From CAZFQG01 sp964520785 (GTDB lineage Bacteria; Planctomycetota; Planctomycetia; Pirellulales; Thermoguttaceae), in the NCBI GenBank assembly GCA_964520785.1, contig CAZFQG010000069.1, positions 1-29,000 on the forward strand: 29,000 nt of DNA, written 5' to 3'. The notes beneath the pieces are model-generated. The model saw only the letters and a program-made list of their open reading frames with translations. It made no database searches and was not told where the DNA came from. Made by a program: the position numbers and the translations under genes. This document shows positions 22,694-29,000 of the stretch, piece by piece (position 1 is the first letter of the stretch; each line of letters starts with the position of its first letter).

Positions 22694-23413
22694 ATGAACA
22701 CCCTCTTCATCACCGGCGTCAGTTCCGGCCTGGGCCAGGCCCTGGCCGAAGGCTACCTGAGCCGCGGCTGGACCGTCTACGGCCTCAGCCGCCGGATACC
22801 CGAGGATCTCATCCGCCACGACGCATTCCACCACGACTCCCTCGATTTGCGCGACCACGACAAAACGCCGCGCGTGATCGCCGAGTCGCTCCGCGGTGTC
22901 GATCGCCTGAATCTGGCGATCCTCAACGCCGGAACCATCAGTCGCATCGAGGACTTGGCGAATGTCGGCCTCGACGAGCTGAAGGACGTGATGGACGTCA
23001 ACGTCTGGGCGAACAAGACGCTTATCGACGCACTTTATTCGGTAATCGGCTCCGTCGACCAGATCGTCACGATTTCCTCCGGAGCGTCCGTCAACGGCTA
23101 CCGCGGTTGGTCCGGGTACTCCGTCTCGAAGGCGGCCCTCAACATGCTGACCATGCTCTATGCGAGGGAACGGCCGAACACGCACTTCTGCGCTTTGGCA
23201 CCGGGCGTCATCGACACGCCCATTCAAGAGGATATCCGCAAGCTCCCGCACGATCCGCGGTTTCCCGCGATCGAGCGCATTCGCCGCACGCGCGGCACGC
23301 CGGACATGCTCTCACCGGAGGAAGGCGCCGAGCGCGTCATCGCGGCGATTGAGCGGCTGCCGGAGGTGGTCGAGAGCGGGGAGTACGCGGATGTGCGGAA
23401 GTTGCCCGAGTAA
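22694..23413 (+). CDS. Short-chain dehydrogenase/reductase (SDR)
   Basis: A 239-residue classical SDR, an NAD(P)H-dependent oxidoreductase with a Rossmann fold. The cofactor motif is 'ITGVSSGLGQAL' (6-17), 'LNAGT' is at 77-81, Asn103 lies in 'DVNVWAN', the catalytic Ser is near 128-129 ('TISSGAS'), and Tyr142/Lys146 are in 'YSVSK'. The 'LAPGVIDTPI' (168-177) loop is usual. Arg33/Arg34 after the second strand hint at NADP preference. The ribosome site is weak ('agagaa'). It converges on the PEP-CTERM gene, with a strong hairpin between them. The substrate is unknown; benzil or sepiapterin reductase-like SDRs share this size. Confidence 0.9.
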   Translation: MNTLFITGVSSGLGQALAEGYLSRGWTVYGLSRRIPEDLIRHDAFHHDSLDLRDHDKTPRVIAESLRGVDRLNLAILNAGTISRIEDLANVGLDELKDVMDVNVWANKTLIDALYSVIGSVDQIVTISSGASVNGYRGWSGYSVSKAALNMLTMLYARERPNTHFCALAPGVIDTPIQEDIRKLPHDPRFPAIERIRRTRGTPDMLSPEEGAERVIAAIERLPEVVESGEYADVRKLPE

Positions 23414-23504
23414 GCGCGGCCGCCTTGCCTTCTCAAGACGAACCGCACGAAAAGAAGTAAGGCTCCGCGGCCCGTCGCGGTCCGACCACAAGCCGAAACG
23501 AAAC

Positions 23505-23546
23505 GACCGCGGGCTGCGCAATCCGGGGGGCGCGCATCCCGCGGTC
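23505..23546. terminator. Strong hairpin between convergent SDR and PEP-CTERM genes
   Basis: GACCGCGGG (23505-23513) pairs perfectly with CCCGCGGTC (23538-23546). The stem continues after one mismatch with TGCGC (23515-23519) and GCGCA (23532-23536). Read on the minus strand the hairpin is followed by GTTTCGTTT, which is moderately T-rich. It probably serves both genes. Confidence 0.6.
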
Positions 23547-23573
23547 GAAAGATGGGCCGGTTTCTCCCAACGA

Positions 23574-24992
23574 CTATCGCCGGCGGATCAACGAAGCGCT
23601 CAGCAGCCCCAGGGCCAGCAGGACGAATCCCGCCGGTTCCGGAACGCAGTTGAAGTTGTCGTAGTACGCCACGGCGCCGCCTCGGGTGACGGCGATGTAG
23701 CCGGCGTTCGTTCCGTCCGTCGGCATCGGAGTGCCGCTGGTGGCTTCGTCAAACCAGAATTCGGCTTCTCCCAGCGAGATTCGCTCTCCACCGTTGTCCA
23801 AGTCGGTCACGAAGGACTCGAACGTCAAATTCGTGAAGTCCAACTGCATCTCGAGCAGGTACTTGACGTTCGACTCGAAGGGAACGTCCGTTTCAATCCC
23901 ACCGGGCGACACGATCTCGCCGTCCAGTTTTCCGAAGACCCAGAAGTTTCCGCCCAACTTGCCGACGATTCCGGCGGGCGTGGACAGGGCCGTCTGATTG
24001 TGGCTGAAGTGGAACTCGGCGTTGCCGTCAACCGGTCCCTCGGCCATCATGATCGCGCTGACGACGTAGCCGTTATCCACGATGGTTCCCTCGCCAAGAT
24101 TCCGTTGCAGAATCGCGTTCGGCGACCCGGTCAGCCGAAGTGACTTGGTCCCGTCCAGCACGGTCGCGTCGGTCACCGTTCCGTCCGCGGCCCAAATCGC
24201 TTGCGTCCAGCCGTCTACGCCGACGACGGTCTCGCCCGGCACGTAGATATCCGCTTCAAAGTCGATCGGCTCCGACAAGAGGGGCACGGGAGGATCGGGA
24301 TCGACGACGTAAACGTCCAAATCGTCGTAAACGCCGACCGCGGAGCCTCGGGTCACGAGAATGAACCCACTGGTGGGGTACATGCTCGGCGAAATCGCGC
24401 CGATGAAGGGCAAAGTGCCAAGCTCGGTACGTGAACCCCCCTCCGGCCTTGCATAGCCGGTAAACGTCTGTTCCTCCAGATTGAGTTCCATCTCCAGGAA
24501 GTAGTTCACGCCGGAGGTGGACGGAACGCCGCTATCGTAAACGTAGCCCGCGATGCCTCCGAAGAGCTGGAAGTTTCCGCCGACGTTGGCGATGATCCCT
24601 GCCGGCGTCGCGGCCGCCGAGGGGTTATTGCTGTAGAAAAGCTCGACGGTGCCGGCACCCCCGCCGATCTGCATATACCCGCTGACGATCGAGCCGGTGT
24701 CGAATCCCTCCGGTCCGGCGTCGAACAGCCGATACAGAATTGCCGGGGAACCGGCCACTCTCCCCGATTGCGAGCCGGAGATCACCGTCGCATCACCCGT
24801 TCCAGAAACGTCCGGGGTGACGACCGTGGTTCCGCCGAGGGTACTGTAGTGCCCCCAGCCGTCCACGCCGTCGAACGGAGCGCCGGCCGTATACAGGGGC
24901 GATTCAAAGTCGACCATCACCGCTCCGGCGGGTCCCAGCGAAACGCCGAGCAGCAGCAAACAAGTCAGGATCGGAATAGAAAAGACCTTCAC
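23574..24992 (-). CDS. PEP-CTERM sorted secreted protein with two repeat domains
   Basis: A 472-residue surface or extracellular protein. It has a signal peptide (starting 'KVFSIPILTCLLLLG') and a C-terminal sorting tail: VPEP motif near 450, a hydrophobic segment, then RRR. That tail is recognised by an exosortase, which is not in the window. The body is two copies of a roughly 200-residue domain, starting 'VDFESPLYTAGAPFDGVDGW' and 'IDFEADIYVPGETVVGVDGW', each with 'GSPAILYRL'- or 'GSPNAILQRN'-like and 'GGNFQLFG' or 'GGNFWVFG' segments. These look like beta-sandwich modules of the concanavalin-like type. I chose the GTG at 24992 because AGGAG lies exactly seven bases upstream; the ATG two codons earlier sits one base from that same site. 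The function is probably matrix or adhesin-like. Confidence 0.85.
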   Translation of the reverse strand: MKVFSIPILTCLLLLGVSLGPAGAVMVDFESPLYTAGAPFDGVDGWGHYSTLGGTTVVTPDVSGTGDATVISGSQSGRVAGSPAILYRLFDAGPEGFDTGSIVSGYMQIGGGAGTVELFYSNNPSAAATPAGIIANVGGNFQLFGGIAGYVYDSGVPSTSGVNYFLEMELNLEEQTFTGYARPEGGSRTELGTLPFIGAISPSMYPTSGFILVTRGSAVGVYDDLDVYVVDPDPPVPLLSEPIDFEADIYVPGETVVGVDGWTQAIWAADGTVTDATVLDGTKSLRLTGSPNAILQRNLGEGTIVDNGYVVSAIMMAEGPVDGNAEFHFSHNQTALSTPAGIVGKLGGNFWVFGKLDGEIVSPGGIETDVPFESNVKYLLEMQLDFTNLTFESFVTDLDNGGERISLGEAEFWFDEATSGTPMPTDGTNAGYIAVTRGGAVAYYDNFNCVPEPAGFVLLALGLLSASLIRRR

Positions 24993-25077
24993 AAGCATTC
25001 TCCTCTCTGGTAGAAACACCAAACTAACAAAACCAACACTCGTCTATTGCGTCTCGGTTCGCGCTGTTCCACGAGAA

Positions 25078-25109
25078 TTCCAAAATACCCCACAATGGGC
25101 ATTTTGGAA
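25078..25109. promoter_or_regulatory. 32-bp dyad in the divergent intergenic region
   Basis: TTCCAAAAT (25078-25086) and ATTTTGGAA (25101-25109) are perfect inverted repeats, with CCC/GGG pairing inside (25088-25090 with 25097-25099). The region is more AT-rich than its surroundings and lies between the divergent PEP-CTERM and araM genes. No T-tract follows, so an operator is more likely than a terminator. Confidence 0.5.
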
Positions 25110-25190
25110 AAGGTTTCCCGATTAATCCATCGAAACGATTTAAACTAATTATTACGATACCCACGCAGTGAACATCGCGTCAAGGACCAA

Positions 25191-25220
25191 TTTGCGCAAT
25201 CTAGGGCCCTTTTGCGTAAT
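25191..25220. promoter_or_regulatory. Paired TTTGCGYAAT direct repeats before araM
   Basis: TTTGCGCAAT (25191-25200) and TTTGCGTAAT (25211-25220) are 20 bp apart, about two helical turns, and the first contains the palindrome TTGCGCAA. A third TTGCGC begins at 25230. This fits a binding site for a regulator of araM, which is inference. Confidence 0.4.
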
Positions 25221-25235
25221 AGGGAAGCCTTGCGC

Positions 25236-26582
25236 GTGACTCAAAGCCCCGATGTAGCAGGACGGCTCAGGAGGGCCGTGGAACTGGCGGACGAAACGAG
25301 AGCCGTCGAGATCGGGCCGGAGAAACTAGCCTCGGTGGGGGGAATGTTCTTATCCCTCTTCGGCCGACGACCGGCAGTCATCATCGCGGATGAGAATACC
25401 TGGCGCGCCGCCGCTGAAGCGGCGCTTGACGCGTTGAACGGCAAGGGGATCGATACGGTGCCCCCCATTCTCTTTGAAACCGCCAGCCTGGGGACCGATG
25501 AACTGGCGGACCGGCTCGCCTCGGAGTTGGCGCGGCGTGACGCCGTCCCGGTCGCCGTCGGATCCGGGACGATCAACGACTTGACGAAACTCGCCTCCCA
25601 TCGCAGCGGTCGGCGGTATCTCGTCGTCGCGACCGCCGCCTCGATGGACGGGTATGCCGCGTTCGGGGCGTCGCTCACCGCCGGCGGCGCGAAACGGACG
25701 CTCGCTTGCCCCGCGCCGTTGGGCATCGTCGTCGATACCAAGGTCCTCGCCGCCGCCCCGGCGGAATTGAACGCGGCCGGATACGCCGACCTGCTCGCCA
25801 AGGTCGTTTCCGGCGCCGACTGGATTCTCGCCGACGCCCTGGGCATCGAACCGATCGACCGTGTTGCCTGGGAACTCAGTCAGCCAGGCCTGAGAGACTG
25901 GATATCCAATCCCCGGGGCGTCCGTCTGGGAGACCCTGCCGCGATCGAGGCATTGGCCGAGGGCCTGCTAATGACCGGCTTCGCCATGCAGGCCGCCAAA
26001 TCGAGCCGGCCCGCTTCCGGCGCCGAGCATCAGTTCTCGCATCTGTGGGACATGGAGCAGGACGCGAACCGAGAGCATCGGAACCTGCACGGGCAACAGG
26101 TGGGAATCGGTACGCTCCTCTGCGCGGCGCTGTACGAGTCCCTTCTCGATACCGATTTCACGGGCCTCGACGTCCGCGGGGCAATCCTTCGGCGGCCCTC
26201 GTGGGAGGTGGTCGAACGACGGATCAACGCCGTGTTTACCTCCGAGGCCTTGCGGGAGACGGCCCGAAGGGAGGCGAGGGCGAAATTCGCCGCGCCGGAC
26301 GCCTTGGCAAAGCGGCTGGACCCGCTGAGGCGGATCTGGCCGACGCTGCGCGCGCGGTTGAGGGGGCAACTGCTGCCGGTGACGAGTCTCAAGTCGCTCC
26401 TGCTCGAGGCCGGAGCCCCGTCCGAACCGGAGCAAATCGGGTTGGACGCCGCCGGGGTCCGCCGCGCCTTCGAGGCGGCGCGGTTCATTCGCCGCCGGTA
26501 CACCGTCCTTGATCTGGCGGCGGAAACCGGATATCTTGAAAGCTCTTTGGAGAAGATGTTTCACTATAAGGAAGACCGTTGA
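25236..26582 (+). CDS. araM: sn-Glycerol-1-phosphate dehydrogenase, AraM/EgsA type
   Basis: Predicted NAD(P)H-dependent reductase of dihydroxyacetone phosphate to sn-glycerol-1-phosphate, in the iron-alcohol dehydrogenase/dehydroquinate synthase superfamily. Using the GTG at 25236 (AGGGA ten bases upstream) it has 448 residues. Motifs are 'VGSGTINDLTK' near 108-118, 'ATAASMDGYAAFGASL' near 132-147, 'GIVVDTKVL' near 163, and probable metal ligands Asp184 ('YADLLAK'), His265/His269 ('GAEHQFSH') and His285 ('NLHGQQVG'). In-frame TTG codons at 25212 and 25230 are alternative starts. The stop overlaps the TTG start of the HAD gene by four bases. In Bacillus subtilis the homologue sits with araL in the arabinose operon; archaeal-type lipid or glycerophosphate roles are also known for the family. 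Confidence 0.87.
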   Translation: MTQSPDVAGRLRRAVELADETRAVEIGPEKLASVGGMFLSLFGRRPAVIIADENTWRAAAEAALDALNGKGIDTVPPILFETASLGTDELADRLASELARRDAVPVAVGSGTINDLTKLASHRSGRRYLVVATAASMDGYAAFGASLTAGGAKRTLACPAPLGIVVDTKVLAAAPAELNAAGYADLLAKVVSGADWILADALGIEPIDRVAWELSQPGLRDWISNPRGVRLGDPAAIEALAEGLLMTGFAMQAAKSSRPASGAEHQFSHLWDMEQDANREHRNLHGQQVGIGTLLCAALYESLLDTDFTGLDVRGAILRRPSWEVVERRINAVFTSEALRETARREARAKFAAPDALAKRLDPLRRIWPTLRARLRGQLLPVTSLKSLLLEAGAPSEPEQIGLDAAGVRRAFEAARFIRRRYTVLDLAAETGYLESSLEKMFHYKEDR

Positions 26583-27424
26583 TTCGTTCGAAGCTCTCCC
26601 TCGCGCAGCACGACACCCTCCGAAACCTCAAACACCTGGCCCTGGACCTGGACGGCACGATTTACGCCGACGGAATACCGTTCGACTTCTCGTTGCCGTT
26701 CTTGGAAACGCTCGGGCGTCTGGAAATCGGTTATACCTTCCTGACTAACAACGCTTCCAGCGGGCGGAAAACCTATCTGGAAAAACTCCGCCGCGTGGGG
26801 ATCGACGCGAATGACTCGCAACTTTGGACTTCGGCCGACTGCACCATCGAATGGTTGCGGACGCGACGGCCGGACGTCAAACGGGTCTTCCTCCTCGGAA
26901 CGGACAGCCTGATCGACCAGTTCCATGAGGCCGGATTCAAGTTGTGCGCCGACGATCCGGACGACCTCCCCCACATGGTGATCGCCAGTTTCGATACGAA
27001 TCTGACCGCCTCGCGGCTCAACCGCACCGCCTACTGGATCGCCCGGGGACTCCCCTACATCGCCACCCATCCCGACTACGTCTGTCCCACCGCGCAGCGG
27101 ACGGTTTTGGTCGACTGCGGCGCGATCTGCGCCGCCCTCGAGAAGGCCACCGGTCGGAAGCCGGAACACGTCTTCGGCAAACCGAGCCCCCTGATGCTCT
27201 CCGGCATCCTCAGGCGTCACGGTCTGGCGCCGGAGAACCTCGGCATGGTGGGAGACCGCCTCTACACGGACGTGGCGATGGGCGTTTCCTCCGGCGCAGT
27301 GAGCGTTTTGGTCCTCTCCGGCGAAGCCACCCCGGCCGACCTGGCCGCCTGCGACCTGACCCCCGACTTCGTCGTCCGGGATGTCGGTGAACTCGTGCGG
27401 TTGCTGCAAGAAGCGAGGGCGTAG
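26579..27424 (+). CDS. HAD-IIA sugar phosphatase, AraL/NagD-like
   Basis: A 281-residue phosphatase of HAD subclass IIA. Motif I is 'LALDLDGTIYADG' (nucleophile Asp23, acid/base Asp25), motif II 'FLTNNAS' (54-60), the lysine of 'VFGKPSPLM' near 201, and motif IV 'MVGDRLYTDVAMG' near 223-235. The C2-type cap between them is typical of NagD and AraL. The start is a TTG, supported by AAGGAAG just upstream. TTGA overlap with the araM stop indicates translational coupling. The pairing suggests the phosphatase removes phosphate from a sugar or glycerol phosphate linked to the dehydrogenase's product. That is inference; NagD, phosphoglycolate and p-nitrophenyl phosphatases belong to the same subclass. 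Confidence 0.87.
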   Translation: MIRSKLSLAQHDTLRNLKHLALDLDGTIYADGIPFDFSLPFLETLGRLEIGYTFLTNNASSGRKTYLEKLRRVGIDANDSQLWTSADCTIEWLRTRRPDVKRVFLLGTDSLIDQFHEAGFKLCADDPDDLPHMVIASFDTNLTASRLNRTAYWIARGLPYIATHPDYVCPTAQRTVLVDCGAICAALEKATGRKPEHVFGKPSPLMLSGILRRHGLAPENLGMVGDRLYTDVAMGVSSGAVSVLVLSGEATPADLAACDLTPDFVVRDVGELVRLLQEARA

Positions 27425-27469
27425 TCCACGCCCAACGATGTGGAGCATGCGACAAAAAGGAAACCCAAC

Positions 27470-28180
27470 ATGAGCCAGAACCCGTACCAACCTTCTCAGG
27501 CAATTCCGGCGGCCCAAGCCGGCGTCAGCGCGCGAGCCGAGTTCATTATGAAGACCTACGCTCATTTGAGCGTGGCGGTCGGCGCATTCGTCCTGATCCA
27601 GGCAATCCTCTTGAACCTGCCCGGTATCGAAGGGCTCGTCGAAACGATGATCGGCACCCGGTATGGTTGGCTGATCGTCCTGGGCCTGTTCATGGCGGTC
27701 AGTTGGATCGCCGACGGTTGGGCCCGAAACGCGACCTCATTGGCGACGCAGTATATGGGCTTGGCCCTTTATATCGTCGCCGAGGCGATCATCTTCGTGC
27801 CGCTGTTGTTCATTGCCCGACAAATCCCGGGCGTCGTTCCGACCGCCGGCGTCGCGACCCTCGTCCTATTCGCCGCCCTTACCGGCGTCGTGTTCATGAC
27901 GCGAACGGACTTTTCGTTCCTGCGCTCGATTCTCATTTTCGGCGGATTTGCCGCGTTGGCCTTGATCGTCTGCGCGATTCTGTTCGGTTTCGCCCTCGGG
28001 CCGATCTTTACGGTCGCGATGATCGCCTTCGCGTGTGGTTACATCCTGTACGACACGTCGCAGATCATACTTCATTACCGGACGGACCAGTACGTCGCGG
28101 CCTCGCTGGCCCTGTTCGCCTCGGTCGCCCTTCTGTTCTGGTATATCCTCCGACTAGTCATGGCCGCTTCTCGTGACTGA
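27470..28180 (+). CDS. Bax inhibitor-1/YccA family membrane protein
   Basis: A 236-residue integral membrane protein of the BI-1 (TMBIM) family. A short polar N-terminus (1-30) precedes seven hydrophobic segments, beginning 'LSVAVGAFVLIQAILL' near 36. The family-typical 'GLALYIVAEAIIFVPLL' is near 95. The C-terminal pair 'GYILYDTSQIILHYR', with the conserved Asp after Tyr, and 'ALFASVALLFWYILRLV' are diagnostic. Bacterial members form pH-sensitive calcium leak channels or interact with FtsH. AAAAGG nine bases before the ATG supports the start; an in-frame GTG 30 bases earlier lacks such a site. It follows the HAD gene by 45 bases on the same strand and may be co-transcribed. Confidence 0.9.
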   Translation: MSQNPYQPSQAIPAAQAGVSARAEFIMKTYAHLSVAVGAFVLIQAILLNLPGIEGLVETMIGTRYGWLIVLGLFMAVSWIADGWARNATSLATQYMGLALYIVAEAIIFVPLLFIARQIPGVVPTAGVATLVLFAALTGVVFMTRTDFSFLRSILIFGGFAALALIVCAILFGFALGPIFTVAMIAFACGYILYDTSQIILHYRTDQYVAASLALFASVALLFWYILRLVMAASRD

Positions 28181-28555
28181 TCCTCCGTGGATTCCAGATA
28201 CCATGCATACGCAATTCCCGAAAGGAATCCGCTCTCGGACGAGACGGCATGCAGTGACCGACGTCGCGATTATACGCGCCGGCGTCCACTGCCATTGCCA
28301 GTTTTCGCACGATGCCTAGGTCCGTCAATGAGCAACACCACTCCGACGCGCGCCCCGCGGTCGGGGTGGGCTTTCTTGACTCTTGCGGCATCGAGGAAAA
28401 CGCGAAAACGCACGAAAACCGGCGAGCGGGCTTGGCGCCCCGCGCGGGGGACGGGTAGAATAGCCGCAAGTGCAAGGCCGGTCTTTGTGTTTTACCGCGA
28501 AAGAGTGTTTCGAGCTTGCCGAAGGAGCCTATAGCAACGGTGAGTAGTACGTCCC
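28181..28555. other. Gene-free stretch after the BI-1 gene
   Basis: No credible gene is seen here. GGATTCC (28189-28195) and GGAATCC (28224-28230) can pair across a 28-nt loop, and CCCC-gcggtc-GGGG near 28354 makes a small hairpin followed by 'ctttctt'. Three GAAAAC repeats start at 28396, 28404 and 28414. A likely promoter follows. Confidence 0.4.
28432..28461 (+). promoter_or_regulatory. Likely promoter for the terminal gene
   Basis: TTGGCG (28432-28437) and TAGAAT (28456-28461) are separated by 18 bp, with four and five of six consensus matches. The start codon of the next gene is 95 bp downstream. Confidence 0.45.
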
Positions 28556-29000
28556 ATGAGCAATAGCGAGCATTTCCCTATGGACGCGGGCATCGCCGTG
28601 TTCGCGCGGTTCATTGAACGCCGGAGGACCGACGAAGAAACGCGTCGTCTGTTGACGATAGCCGTTTTGTTGACCGACGATGAGCGGCTGTGGAGAATTG
28701 TCGAGGAGAAACAGCCGCAACCAGTAATCGACGAACGGTTTGTAGAGGAAGTTATCCTCTCGGCTGACCCGAGCGATGTGGCCAGGCTGCTCTGGTCGAA
28801 GTTCGGTTTGTCCTTCTCGAAAGAGTTGTTTGCGCGGACCTTTTATCGCCTTGCCTCCGAAGGGATGCCTGACTTGACGTCGCTTCACCACCTCACCGGT
28901 GCGGCGGTCGACTTCTTGCGATTTCACCCGGGAGCGGTTCGGATTCGCCGGGAAATGGCGAATCGACTTCTGGCTTCGAAGGATTGCGATCACCGGATTA
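28556..29000 (+). CDS. Unrecognised protein, 5' part, runs off the window
   Basis: An open frame of 148 codons from the ATG at 28556 to the window end with no stop. It reads 'MSNSEHFPMDAGIAVFARF', 'DEETRRLLTIAVLLTDDERL', 'SADPSDVARLLWSKFGLSF' and 'TFYRLASEGMPDLTSLHHL'. It looks helical and soluble, with no signal peptide or membrane segment. The frame begins after a stop at 28541, so the start cannot be further upstream; the ribosome site is weak. I do not recognise the family. An opposite-strand open frame covers the same DNA but is less protein-like. The good upstream promoter supports this strand. Confidence 0.6.
   Translation, partial: MSNSEHFPMDAGIAVFARFIERRRTDEETRRLLTIAVLLTDDERLWRIVEEKQPQPVIDERFVEEVILSADPSDVARLLWSKFGLSFSKELFARTFYRLASEGMPDLTSLHHLTGAAVDFLRFHPGAVRIRREMANRLLASKDCDHRI

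Noticed and set aside
22149..22697. 182-codon plus-strand open frame
   Set aside because: Its product is Arg/Gly-rich and unlike a protein, and it runs out of frame over the recognisable oxidoreductase relic.
28529..28993. 154-codon minus-strand open frame at the window end
   Set aside because: The plus-strand frame has a promoter and a more protein-like product.

Overview
The window is GC-rich bacterial chromosome and most likely comes from a planctomycete. The evidence is a PEP-CTERM sorted secreted protein, a modular membrane protein with an anti-sigma-like N-terminus and FecR-like region, secreted proteins rich in Asp/Gly calcium-type motifs, and arrays of 'accccgttggggtt / caagaagtagcc / cctagggc' palindromes of a type I associate with that phylum. 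This placement is inference. No rRNA, tRNA, CRISPR array or intact insertion sequence was found.

Layout. 1-3.7 kb: a modular membrane protein converging on a secreted PhoD-like phosphatase. 3.8-4.15 kb: a gene-free REP-type repeat cluster containing a head-to-head inverted pair and a tandem 37-bp duplication. 4.3-9.4 kb: a TPMT-like methyltransferase, a small Pro/Glu-rich lipoprotein with a strong terminator, an NCS1 nucleobase permease, and a secreted Asp-rich repeat protein. 9.4-12.1 kb: a possibly structured intergenic region, then proA and fliM. 12.2-19.6 kb: a co-directional accessory block with a membrane-anchored trypsin-like protease, an orphan 228-aa protein, a stray REP copy, a small ORF overlapping a fused ABC-ATPase/acetyltransferase (COG2401-like), a glycosyltransferase, a terminase large subunit and a portal protein. 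19.7-25 kb: a family PL11 rhamnogalacturonan lyase, the decayed 3' end of an FAD-dependent oxidoreductase gene, a short-chain dehydrogenase and, on the minus strand, a two-repeat PEP-CTERM protein. 25-29 kb: an intergenic region with a strong dyad and paired direct repeats, an AraM-type glycerol-1-phosphate dehydrogenase overlapping a HAD-IIA (AraL/NagD-like) phosphatase, a Bax-inhibitor-1 family membrane protein, and the 5' part of an unrecognised gene that runs off the window.

How the genes relate. The araM and HAD genes overlap by 4 nt and look translationally coupled. They recall the araL-araM pair in the arabinose operon of Bacillus subtilis, and a pectin-backbone lyase lies a few kilobases upstream. 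The 14.4-19.6 kb block holds the two proteins of a phage DNA-packaging motor plus accessory enzymes, but no recognisable capsid, tail, lysis or integrase gene. It is either a prophage relic or a retained packaging module, and it is the most unusual part of the window. The remaining genes look like ordinary chromosomal genes in short transcription units.
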